Of a stretch of DNA of 64,000 bases, positions 47,657 through 57,956 are shown piece after piece. Made by a program: the position numbers and the translations under genes. Below the pieces are notes generated by a model. The model did no database searches and was not told the DNA's origin. It was given only the letters and a program-made list of their open reading frames with translations. The stretch comes from Pomacea canaliculata (lineage: Eukaryota > Mollusca > Gastropoda > Architaenioglossa > Ampullariidae), in contig NC_037602.1 of the NCBI RefSeq assembly GCF_003073045.1, forward strand, positions 2,232,001 to 2,296,000, read 5' to 3'. The stretch's first letter is position 1; the number at the start of each line of letters is the position of its first letter.

Positions 47657-49609
47657 AGCCTGCTGTACCAGTCCATGGAAATGATTCTATAGGTAAGATA
47701 TTTAATTAATTTAAGTTCTTTAGAATGTAATTTAAGAGAATAGCATGTACAAAATTTATCATCGAAAAGCTGAATTGTGACAAGTCAAAAGGTAATGCTT
47801 TTTTGTGAAGGTTTTGTCTGTCTACAAAACCCCACACTACAAAACCCCACATGCACAGGTTATATTTTATATTGTTATTGTTTTTATTTTGAGTGCAGAC
47901 AGAACACATCAGCGATTTTTCCAAATTCTAGAAGAAGTTAAGGCGGGGCAGCAAAAGTTACAAGAAATGATGAACCAGCTACTGCTCAGACTAAATTTCA
48001 ATGAGAACCAACACTTGGGAGAAGCAGCAGCATCTGAAGATTTTTCGTTTTCTCTAAAAACAGAGGCAGAGCTGCAAAAGATGGAGGAAAATCTGGAGGA
48101 TCGGCAGATGAGAAGGAGAATGGTAAGTTTTGCAGCAGCAGCTATTTTCTGTAGGGTTTTTTAATAGAGATATTACTGCTTTTTTCAAGAGTGCTGCATA
48201 ACTATCATTTAAGTGTGTCTTAATTCTGTCATAACAGTGTCTTGACAGCATGCATTAACATGAGCTTGTGGTCACATACATCAGTATTGTAGCATTTTAT
48301 TTACTTTTCAAATGAAGTATCTCTCCTGCATTGGGGGGGGGGGGGAATGTTCCAGCTCTGGTACGGAGCATATTGAGAATATTCTCAACTCCCCTTGCAC
48401 TTCAGTATAATTTTACTGGAGTCAAGGGGAAGAAAGGATTCCTCGCACTGAGAGTACGAGGAGTAAAGATGGGTGAGTTTGCTTTACTGTGTTTGTGGAA
48501 AATATTTCCAGGATGTGAACATTTAATATTAAAATTTGTTTCACACTTTATCAGTGCCACTGTAAAGGTATATAGATAATGAAATGGAAAAAGAAATAGG
48601 AATTTTTATTGGTAATAAAGTGTACAAAGTATAGGTAGTAAACATGCAATAACATAAAAAGTGAGAGAATTTTCTCTAAACTACTTCACAATCACAGTAG
48701 TTTGCTGAATTTTTGAGACATACAGTGGTGTTTTTTTCCCAGCAAGGTAGAGAGACGTTAAAGTTTGTTGGATTTTTTAAAAATTTATCATCTATCAGAG
48801 GATAGAGCTTTTGACGGTTGTTTTCTTTGTATAAAATGTTTTTTTTTCTCTCTCAAATTACAGATGCAGTCAGGAGTGTTTCCACAAGGAACAGAATTGG
48901 AAATAAATAACGTGGCACGTAAATGGTTTATAAGTGCCAGGGACAGGGATGGAGGCCGACATCGGCGCTTTAATTCAACTACTGGTAAGTGGTCATAACT
49001 GATACTTTTTTTAAAAAAAGTTTGTGGAGTATCCAAGTGAAAAAAAAAAATTTATTAGTTATGTTAAAGTTATGTGTAGTAACACATTAAAAGATGGTTA
49101 TATTTTCCATTCAGCAGGTAAATTACATGAAAGGCTTAGATAAAACTAAGTTACTAAGCTTTCACTTTCTTTTCTGGGTTTTTGGATTATTTCCATGGCA
49201 ACTGATACCGTGACAATTGCAGTAAAACCATTTTTTGAACTCCATTCAAGGGTGAAATAGCTGACATTCACACAATGCCATTTTTTTTTCGGCAGGTGTC
49301 TGGTCTTAAACATTTGGTCATTGACCTTGAACTTATGATGTTAATATCTAGATATAATTATGAGAATTTTCATGTGCTTAAAGTAAGAAATTCATCATAG
49401 AGCATCACTAGTGAATCTGTCAGTAACAGCACATCAAGAAAAAAATGATATTAAGTTCATCGCATGTATTTAGTAACATTATTCCTCTGATTGCTCAACG
49501 TAGCAGTTTATTTCTGTCGGCAATTTGTTTTTCAGATTCTGGCTCCCCTAGCAGGCTGTCTGGTGGGGCATCAGTTAGGGAACCAATACAGGGAGGAAGT
49601 AAAAGTTAG
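47657..49609 (+). pseudogene. DUF4806-domain gene, 3' part, probably decayed
   Basis: Exons by splice sites: 47657-47692, 47899-48122, about 48346-48472, 48864-48984, 49536-49609 (TAG). Exon 2 has a Gln-rich helical stretch and then SLKTEAELQKMEENLED, the start of the DUF4806 domain. Exon 3 gives LALQYNFTGVKGKKGFLAL. Exon 4 gives GTELEINNVARKWFISARD and GGRHRR. All are domain hallmarks in order. Phases agree across exons 1-2 and 3-4. Two defects: a run of 13 G where the exon 3 acceptor should be, and a 1-bp shift early in exon 4 (near 48880). The function of DUF4806 is not known to me. Either a dying gene or consensus error at homopolymers. Its stop codon lies 24 bp from the left inverted repeat of the next transposon. 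Confidence 0.68.
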
Positions 49610-49812
49610 ATTTAGAAAAATAAATCATTTTGAATAGCGCGTTCCACAGATGACGTCACAGTCTAGCCGCGCAAGGGCTTCTGGGAATGCAAAGCAGACA
49701 AATATATTCCCCGCATGTACTACACTAGCGTTTGCAGCGAGTGCGTTGCTGTGCAGTTTTTTGTTCCAAAAAACAAAACAAAACGTGAGCGTGTAAAAAA
49801 TACAGTTTCAAA

Positions 49813-51666
49813 TTGGAAAAATGCAAATGGAGGCGGTGGTTTTTAACGGAGAAAGACGTACCTGGAGCCTTCCTTGTCGGCGATCCCTCTGAATACCGGC
49901 TAACAGAACTGAAACGATGGCTCGAATGCCACGGACAGAGTAAGAATGTGACTTTACGAGAGGCAGTTGAAAAAGTTCGTGCGTGTATTGCATTGGGTAT
50001 AAAAGTTAATCCAGGGGTAGACAACGGTAAATGGTATGAGCTGAAAAGGAGGGGATCAGTAACAAAACGACACCTAAGTGGATACCGCCATTTACAGCGC
50101 CCGACAACGGCTGGACAACATTCCGTCTGTGGACATCCCGGAGATGTTTAATTATGGTTCTGCTTACCACTATCTGATTGAAATCCATTGCTCACTTTGG
50201 ACACAAATATAATAGCGACAGCAGTGACGGGGATTCTGACAACAATGGATCATATACTACTACCATGAAGCCGCTCAGAAAGGGGAAAAAGCTTATGGAA
50301 AGTGAGTTCATTGACGACATACAAGACAATAGAAGCAAACTGATTACTTTTTGCGAGCACACATCCAGCACTCTATGAAAAACGAGTACCCATTAGATGT
50401 ATCGATAGTTTTAAGTAATATCAGTGGATTTGTGTCCAGGGCCAGTTGTAACTGTAAGTCCTCAGCCCTGGGAAGATGTGTGCATGTTGCAGCACTACTT
50501 CTGAAACTGGTGGAGCACGTTGAAAAACATGGGCATCGAGTGACAACACCATCCACTTCACAACCTTGTGTTTGGAACAGAGGGAAAAAACGGTCAAAAA
50601 ACCCCAAGCCTCTGCATGAGGCAGAATACAAGTCTAAGAAATTTGCTGGTGATCGTGTTTATAAGTGGGACCCCAGACCAAAGGAGCACAGGGGGAGTTT
50701 AACTAACAGACAGATAAATGACTTTATTATTGACCTTCAAAATATCAGTGCATCTACACAAGAGGAGTCTATGTGGGAGACTTCACTCAGATTTATATGA
50801 AGACTATGACCTTGAAGTTGAGCGAAAGAAAACTCTGCTTAATCATGTACAGCAGTTAGAAAGTCACTTATTCCAAATGATATTTCAGCAAAACAAATGT
50901 CAGCTTATGGTGCTTTTGAATTACTAGGGACACAAGAACAAAGCATGTCACCTCTGTGGATTCAAGAGAGGCAGTACAGAATAACTGCCTCAAAAATGCA
51001 AAGAAGTGTGTTTCCTCGGAGACAAAATAGTTGAAAACAGAGGCTATAATTTAACATGGAAGTATTTTCATTGGCTTTCTGATAACCTTTGGTCACCTAA
51101 AGTTGTGCAGACATGTGACATGCAGTATGGGCTCTCAGAGGAGCCAAAAGCCAGAGAGGCATATACCAAGGCCACTGGAAACAAAGTTAGAGAAACAGGA
51201 CTGTGGGGTGAACAGAAAGTTTCCTTATCTGGGTGCCAGTCCAGATGGCCTTGCTACAGATTCTGATGGTAACACTGTAGGAGTTGAGATTAAGTGTCTG
51301 AAAAATCCTAAGGGATAAGTTAGTCAGTGATCTCCTGCAGCAGCACAAAGATGCCAAAATCCCGAATGTAATACTAAACAGACAGTGCTTCAGGATCAGT
51401 GATGGGGAGTTAAAGCTGCGTACAAACCATATGTACTATTACCAAGTACAGTTATTATTGTTGGTAACTGATTTGGCTCACTGGGACTTTGTGTTGCACT
51501 CCCTAAAGGCCCGCCATCGGTTGAAAGAATCACAAGAAACGATCAACTTCTGAACAGGTTGAGACATAGTTTATCTGCATTTTGGCACAAAGTTATGGCA
51601 CCAGAGGTTTTTGAAATGCGTGTACCAAGGCGCCTTCTTCCATTTGTGTGTAAATCCAAACCATGA
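49813..51666 (+). pseudogene. SWIM zinc-finger / YqaJ-like nuclease of the transposon
   Basis: N-terminal part at 49813-50050 (FLVGDPSEYRLTELKRWLE, a SAP-like helix pair). Acidic linker at 50180-50340. SWIM finger at 50440-50500: CNC then CVH in SCNCKSSALGRCVHVAALL. Basic segment KPLHEAEYKSKK. YqaJ core at 50940-51530: RQYRITASK, EEPKAREAYTK, FPYLGASPDGLA (active-site Asp), GVEIKCLK (ExK), and YYYQVQLLLLVTDL with DFVLHS. This is a PD-(D/E)XK-type nuclease fold known from phage recombination exonucleases. Several 1-bp shifts separate the parts; ends FVCKSKP-stop at 51666. The first intron is likely near 50160. Role in transposition is inferred from context. Confidence 0.75.
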
Positions 51667-51669
51667 ATG

Positions 51670-52065
51670 TAGCTAACCACACTGAGACAGGTGGTATTTG
51701 TGTGCAGGTGAAAATGCCTATTCAAATGTATGTGCATATAGATATTTTTAATGTTTCATTGTTGCCAAATGTTTTGAACAACTCTTATGCGCGTTTTGAG
51801 AATAATAATTTTTCTGATAAAGTTAGGGAACTCAGACAGTCACTTGTCCCTAATGATAATACAGTAATTTCTCAAGTTGATGTGACAAAACAGCTTTAAG
51901 CGGGTTAGGGTTAACAAGGCGCAAGGGCCAGATGGAATCTGTGGGCAGGTTTTGCATTGGTGTGCTGTTCAACTGGTGGAGTGTTTCAACACCTCTTTCA
52001 ACTCTCTCTTGACTCAGAGCACATTCCTACACTCTGGAAATTCTGTGATGTGATGTGTAGTGTGC
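51670..52065 (+). mobile_element. LINE reverse transcriptase 5' fragment
   Basis: Reads NNSYARFENNNF, LRQSLVPNDNTVISQVDV and, after an in-frame TAA, VNKAQGPDGICGQVLHWCA and LVECFNTSFNSLLTQS: the entry region of animal LINE RTs (KAPGPDGI motif with P changed to Q). It stops before the catalytic centre. Confidence 0.75.
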
Positions 52066-52446
52066 ATGGAATGATTTTTTAAAAAAAAATTGGAAACAGA
52101 GCACACCTCCCATTTAAATTGCCCATTGGACTAATAAAGTTGGTTGTTATTATTATTGTTATTGTTATTTTTGAAATATCGGTTACAATTCAAGAGCATT
52201 TGCAAATCAGATGCAGTTTTTTTATTTTTTATTTTCACTTTTTTTTACTATGAAGCAGAACAGACTTGAACCTATAATATTAATTACTATACAGATTTAT
52301 TTCTGTTCTGTCATATGCCCCTGAATGAATTGATAGGTTGACCATCATTTAACATCAAAAATTCTTTTCAGTCTGTTTTTGGTAAAAATACTCCCACATT
52401 TCTGTCTTTGACCAATACATGTGGTACATTATCATTTCACTTGCTT

Positions 52447-54464
52447 TTAAATACATAAGCTACTCTGAAAATTTACCAAACAGCATCAACAAAAACCATT
52501 TGGGAGGCAACACAACTGAGACTTAAGGGATAGTTCTACTGAGAAGCATGAACTTTTTCAGTCTTTCATTAAAGCGTTCTACATGAATTCTTGCCTGGCT
52601 ACCCCTCCTTGTATCCATCTCCTCTTCTGCTGACAGGCTAGCTCGCTTACTAGAAATGCAGGGATTTTTATAGTAGCCTGTCTTGACAAAGCACATCCTG
52701 CACTTTAAACCCTTTGTCCACAAGCAAAACATCTCCTGGTTCAATGTGTTGTAGAATGCCACATTTCTCAAATATATCAACATCACTAACACTTCCCTCA
52801 TACAGATCTGAGACAAACATGCAGCACCTTTAGGGTGACTGCATCAGTCCTTTCATTGTGGTGTGGTGCTTGTAAGAGGAATATGCATTGCCTTGCTGCC
52901 CATAATCCCTGGGTGTCTGACAAAAGAATTCTTGCAGTCTACAGAGCATCTGACATTTTTAAACTGTCTAAACCAGGGGTGTCAAACTCATATTAGCATG
53001 TGGGCCGCAGTGAAAGTAACAGCCAGTCAGCGGGCCGCACACGAAAAGAAAATGTTTTTTCATTAAATTTTACGAACACTACTGTCACTGCAGTTAAATG
53101 CTAAAATAAAGTTTCTATAATTATTAATTACATTTAATGTAGTTTATTACCTGCACAGGCAGTTTAGTTTATTAAAATAAGTTGACGTTGTCTCTGTCAC
53201 TAATAACGGGGGTAATTTTCACTGCGGGAGTTAATCACCAAGCACAACATACATATACACCGCGGACGTGGCCGAGGGCCGCACAAAAATGTTTCGCGGG
53301 CCGCATTCAGCCCGCGGGCCGCGTGTTTGAGACCCCTGGTCTAAACACTCTTGGCAAAGATGTTTTAACTATATCTTTTGTTGGGAACATAGGGACATTC
53401 ATAGACTTGAAGTGTAGGAACATAAACTGAATCCATGTGATAAAAATTGTGCTTACTAACGATTTAGATGTGTCAAACATGTAGGCAATCATTTTCAGTG
53501 AAAGTCCTCTTCGCAGTCTCAGAAGTGTAATGAAAAGTTCCTCTTTTGGGGTAAAACGCCTAGATGGACCAGTTTTCTTCTCATTTGTCCCATTGGTTTC
53601 TCTGGTATTTACCTTGGAGTCCCAGTATTGAAGGTTGTATTTTGCTGGACCAAGAAATTTGTACAAAAATGTCAAACTGCTCGGGAAATAGTCAACTAAA
53701 AACTTTGTATTCTTCCTGTCTTTTAAAACAAAGCTTGGGTCCATCCTGTTGTTAAATTCTGGTTCACTTCTATCATTTTTCACTGCAGCAGCGTTTCTCA
53801 TGATCATAGTTTCGATTTAGCTGCAAGCATGTACTGATCATAAGATTGTTTGTGTAGCTTTGTGGTTTGGGCTAGCCGACATACATTCAGCAGATGCACT
53901 CTCAGCCACGGCTTCGCCTGCGTCTTCAAGTGTTATGTTGTCACTTGTTCTGTGGATTCTGGAAATTGATGAGTTTTCTTTGCGAAGCCTTTTTCTCCAC
54001 GTTCACGTTGATAATGTGCAGGTTGGTCGCCACGTTGCGCTGGAGCCTTCCTTTTGCGTCTCTGTCGCTTTTTGTGTTTCCTCGTCTGTAAGCGTCGCTA
54101 AAATTGGTTCGTCGCTCTCAGATGTTGGGCCTTTTCCACCAAGAAAATGCAGAGAGCAGATATATGTGCCCTGGTTATTTTCTCACATTTTGGAAATCAG
54201 ATCGCCACATAAAACTGCCAGCGCTTTGCTTTCTCAGTCTTTAACTTGGCCTGTTCTCTTTCCCACTGGGTCATTTTGTCACTGGTGCTTACCAGGCTTT
54301 GGAAATGGATATAAAAAACGTCCCTCCGGTAATCGCTCTGGATATCTGGAGTCCGATTTACATAAACCCCAACAGCAGTGTTTGGTTCCTCCAGTTGTCA
54401 GCATTGTTTCAGAGATTAATATAAAAATGTCGTTTTTTGTCAGTCGCCGTAGCGTAGAATACAC
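52447..54464 (-). pseudogene. THAP-DDE_4 transposase of the ISL2EU-like element
   Basis: Read on minus. The THAP finger starts near 54464 (HCCWGLCKSDSRYP, RFLYPFPKP), is split by an intron with donor GTAAGC near 54290, and ends YICSLHFLGGKGPT near 54130. Acidic linker. From about 53800: FPSSLTFLYKFLGPAKYNL, then the helix-turn-helix region RRFTPKEELFITLLRLRRGL and MFDTSKSLVSTIF. The hAT MITE at 52974-53338 interrupts the frame just before the catalytic core. Beyond it: VRCSVDCKNSFV (first Asp), FVSDLYEGSVSDVDIFEK (second Asp), VLLVDKGFK, then RIHVERFNERLKKF and LLSRTIP, the usual DDE_4 end. Several shifts; dead. It belongs with the nuclease gene on the opposite strand. Confidence 0.82.
52974..53338. 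mobile_element. hAT-type MITE, 365 bp, with perfect 8-bp target duplication
   Basis: Ends CAGGGGTGTCAAACTC and, inverted, CAGGGGTCTCAAACAC. GTCTAAAC stands on both sides (52966-52973 and 53339-53346). Eight-base target duplications define hAT. It has no coding capacity and splits the transposase gene. Confidence 0.93.
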
Positions 54465-54594
54465 AGAACAACGTGCAGTGTTTGTTTGCAGAGCAATCCC
54501 ATGATGCTCTGCTGCGTGACGTCACAATCTATTTTTAGTAACCCAGGAAAGCGCTATTGTCATTTGCTTCTTGGTATTGGTGTTCTAAGTGTGG

Positions 54595-54770
54595 CAGAGA
54601 TTGATATGATGCTGTGTGAAGGACTGATGGTTTTGGTGGTGAGAAAGTGGTTAAGTGGTGTGCATTTTGGTGGTGAAAGGGTGGTTTAGTGGTGGGCAGA
54701 CCACCTGTTGGTGGTATTAAGGTGGTAAAAGGGTGGTTAAGTGGTGGTCTTTTGATGGGATACCCAAGTC
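54595..54770 (+). repeat. GGTGG-rich repeat patch
   Basis: Irregular repetition of GGTGGT, AAGTGGT and AAAGGGTGG words. It is followed (54770-54890) by inverted words CAAGTAGGGC / GCCTACTTGG of unknown origin. Confidence 0.6.
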
Positions 54771-54897
54771 GGGCCTACTTGGCCACCATTTGCAAAACCC
54801 ACTGTGGCCCGATCAGTGGTTGCACCAAGTAGGGCACATCTTAAGCCCAAGTAGGGCCGAGTTGGGGCCGATGATATTTTGCAGGCTGGGAAGTTCC

Positions 54898-55135
54898 TTA
54901 GTATTGTAGTGAGAAAAATGAGCCAAAAATGTGACATTCCTTAACCTTGTAATGAGAGATAGAGTGGTACAGCAAAAATGTGAAATTCTTTAGCATTGTA
55001 GTGAGAAAAATGAGCCAAAAATGTGACATTCCTTAACATTGTAATGAGATATAGAGTGGATCGGCAAAATTGTGAATCTCCTTAGTAATATAGTGAGAAA
55101 TATAGTAGTACAGTTAGCAAAAATGTGAACATTTT
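54898..55135 (+). repeat. Diverged tandem repeats next to the LTR
   Basis: About five units near 47-50 bp alternate between GTAGTGAGAAAAATGAGCC and GTAATGAGAGATAGAGTGG types, each with AAAAATGTGA and ATTCCTTAAC-like words. They run up to the polypurine tract before 55158. Confidence 0.75.
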
Positions 55136-55157
55136 TTTTTTTGTAAGAGGGGAGGAA

Positions 55158-55949
55158 TGTCACGGACCAGTCTATTAGGAACAGGGGGTTGTTGCCCCTG
55201 TCTTTTGTATTTTTGTAAAGATTATTGCCCTTACCTTACATTTATGAGTGTGTTGGTTGCGTCGCGGTTCGCGTCGGAACCCGACGTCATTTTATGACGC
55301 AAGAGGAAAATTATTTGGAAGAGATCAGACGGCTGTGAGCAGGGAAGAGAGGCGGACAGAAAGTGTGTGTGGTGTTCGTTTCGGATATTGTGTGGGTCGA
55401 TCCCTGCGGATGTATGTGTGGTACCAGCTTTGGGTCATGTGTTGACCCCCCAAGAGTTTATTTGTGGTGCCAGCTTTGGGTCATGTGTTGACCCCCAAGA
55501 GTATATTTGTGGTGTCAGCCTTGGATCATGTGTTGATCCTCAGGAATATATTTGTGGTGCCAGTTTTGGGGCAGAGAGGATTTTACGTAGACGTGGCAAT
55601 TGTGGATGTGAGTAAGACTATAATGAATTATTCAGAAACATATGACAGTTCGTAGAATATTGAAAGGAACATGTGTATGTCGTCTTGGTGACATGAAGAG
55701 AACTATTGGAGCAGCCTGTGCGCTGTAGTATTTCTGGAATTGAAAGATATTTGACGTATATCTTATAATTTAGAAGCGAACTGAAAGACTCAGACATTTC
55801 TATATCTTTAGTTAATGTTGACCGTTATAAAGTTTTTGTTGCCTAGGACAAATCTAAGTGTTTTGTGAGTGAAGGAAAGAACACAAAAGGGGACGCGTGC
55901 GTGAAGTGAAAGTGTGAGATTCAAAAAAACAAAAAGAGCGTCCCTGACA
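55158..55949 (+). mobile_element. LTR of the same family as 38221-38969
   Basis: Starts TGTCACGGACCAG, ends CGTCCCTGACA. A purine tract (AAGAGGGGAGGAA) directly upstream suggests a 3' LTR. The 5-bp flanks differ, so it is not a simple solo LTR; the rest of the element is gone or lies elsewhere. Confidence 0.75.
55432..55539 (+). repeat. Palindrome array inside the second LTR
   Basis: Three perfect 17-bp palindromes with centre TGTGT: 55432 and 55478 (GGGTCA...TGACCC) and 55523 (GGATCA...TGATCC). Same layout as 38509-38719. Confidence 0.85.
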
Positions 55950-55971
55950 CGGATTCATTCCACTTTTAGAA

Positions 55972-56694
55972 GTGGGAGAAGTATCCATCACCCTCGAACC
56001 GGAAGACTACGATAATCTCCTGAAAAGATCTACAATTCAACTTCCACTATCAGGCCGACACGCCCTCCTCACCAGAAGGGAGGCCATAGTTGCAGTCCTA
56101 AAAGCATCTGGTGTACCAAAAGACGAGATAGTGGGCATGTGGAAGGGTGAAAACCCTCGTTTAGTTCACGTTACATTCTTGAGACCAGAGTTCGTCCCAA
56201 CAGTGCTCGAAGCCAGCCCCATGCCCCTTCCACAAGGTGTCACAGCACACATGGAGCACGCCGAATGTGTCAATGTAGAAATAAGGATCCACTGGGTCCC
56301 AACGTTTATGCAGAACAAATTATTATTTAGGTGCTTCGAGCCATCAGGGAGAATCAAGGAAATACAAATCGAGTAAGATGAAGATGGACGCGACAAGGGA
56401 AAATGGTATATGAAGTTGGAGATGAAGAGGGAAATCATGGCAAAAATGCCCACCCTAATTACAGTGCCAGGACAGAATGTTAACTGCTAGTATTAGTTAA
56501 AGGCAGAGCCTCAACCTGTCTCATATGCAGATGGCCGGGACGACAGAGGGCCAAACACTACGTCCACACTCACGGTCCTCGGTAAAGTCAAGACTAAGCC
56601 TGCCCCGAGGACAAAAGACCCAACAGACCAACCAGAAGAAATTACGCCAGACCTCTGCCCAAGCCAGCCAAGCAGTTGTAGCACCATCCTTTTA
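55972..56694 (+). pseudogene. Retrotransposon ORF1/gag-like protein with zinc finger, partial
   Basis: An ORF of 134 codons runs from 55972 (VSITLEPEDYDNLLKR, REAIVAVLKASGVPKDEI, MPLPQGVTAHMEHAECVNV, CFEPSGRIKEIQIE). After the stop at 56374 the reading continues with KWYMKLEMKREI, and about 56515-56580 gives a finger-like CLIC, then H and HTH (C-x2-C-x10-H-x4-H). This layout resembles ORF1/gag proteins annotated as zinc-finger CCHC-like in invertebrates. The start lies 23 bp after the LTR, but there is no tRNA primer site at the LTR edge, so it probably belongs to another element. Confidence 0.5.
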
Positions 56695-56699
56695 AAAAC

Positions 56700-57956
56700 G
56701 GTTAGAATCTAACATTACTATTTCACCCAGGTCTACTTCATACCTTTAAAGTAATAGTTTTTCGTACAATAATAATAATAAATATGTTAAATAATTTGTT
56801 TTGATATTCCTGATCTTTGTACATTATTTTTTAAATAATTTTTGTGGTTACAAGACTTTGCGGTTAAGATAACATTGAGCTGCTACCCAAAGACTAGTTT
56901 TATGAAGGGGTTTACAAGACCAACTGGCAGTTTCTGATAGGTAATTATATTATGAATATAAGCTTATGATTTTGCTCACAAAATTATATAACATAGTTGA
57001 CCTCTATAACTTGGGCTAGTGTGCAAGTGGCAGAGAACAGATTGTAAATTGTAATTTGTTTTTAACAGCGTGTAGAAAAATACTGTTACACAAACACGTT
57101 TTTCCATTGTTGTTTTTCTTTAAAAATTAAACTATATTTAGCTCACATACTACTACAGGTGGCAGAAAAAAACTTCTGCACCACCTGGGCAAGCAAGCTG
57201 ACTGAAATTTTTTTAAAATTATAAGCACATCCTTATAATAAAAAATTAAGAATGAAAAAAATTTGGTTATTTAAGACAGATTTAAATGCATCACCAACGT
57301 TTCCTATTGTGGAATCAAAGCATTCTTTTTTTTCTTCTTTTGAAGCTCACCTTTATGCACTAATTATATGAAGATTTTCTCACCAGAAACAAAAATATAA
57401 AGGAAGTTAAAAACTTTTTGTACCCGCTAACTTGTAAGACAAAAAAAAATTATCTTATTGTTTGAAAATAAATTTAGGGTCCATAAATTGTCAAAACAAT
57501 CTATTGCTTTCATAAATGCTCATCCTTTGCAATGGAGGTCAATGCAGAAAAGACTAAACTGACAACCAGCTTGATCATACGGACACAAAAGTCAGGGATG
57601 CAAATGCAGTACAAAAAGTGCTAAGTCTCAGCAAATAATGAAAATCAAAAGTGCTTTTAAGAATAGTATATCAATACATCTGTTTTTTTTTTCCTTTCAA
57701 CAATTACTTTTTCTCCAACATAAGTGCAAGTTGATAAACCAGATGCAGACACCAGGGACTATACAATGCTTAAACCTAGCACAGCAGTATTGCTAGGTGG
57801 ATGTTGTCACAGGCAAGTTTATGGCAGATCTTTTTCTCTGCTAGGCCAAAATGAACATAAATTCAAACCATCTGGTGGATTAGACATACTTTAGCAACTA
57901 CAGATAGATAGTAGATGCCACAGAAACTTAACCAGGCACCATTCTGCTGCCTCATA
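56700..57956. other. Gene-free 3' flank of the ZMYND15-like gene
   Basis: AT-rich. I see no ORF with a domain and no clear minus-strand poly(A) signal close to the stop codon. Confidence 0.5.

Larger units (their letters stand above)
49633..54558. mobile_element. ISL2EU-like two-gene DNA transposon (decayed)
   Basis: Bounded by inverted ends: AATAGCGCGTTCC at 49633 and, on the minus strand, AATAGCGCTTTCC from 54558. Further in, both carry TGACGTCAC and a GGGCTTCTGGGAATGC / GAGCATCATGGGATTGC pair. Inside are two convergent coding regions: SWIM-YqaJ on plus and THAP-DDE_4 transposase on minus. I recall that autonomous ISL2EU elements code for a transposase plus a YqaJ-type nuclease, which fits, but I cannot check this here. 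Later insertions: a LINE fragment and a hAT MITE. Confidence 0.68.

Noticed and set aside
53860..54504. 214-codon plus-strand ORF
   Set aside because: The minus strand of the same stretch encodes a THAP finger and acidic linker of the transposase; the plus ORF has no domain.
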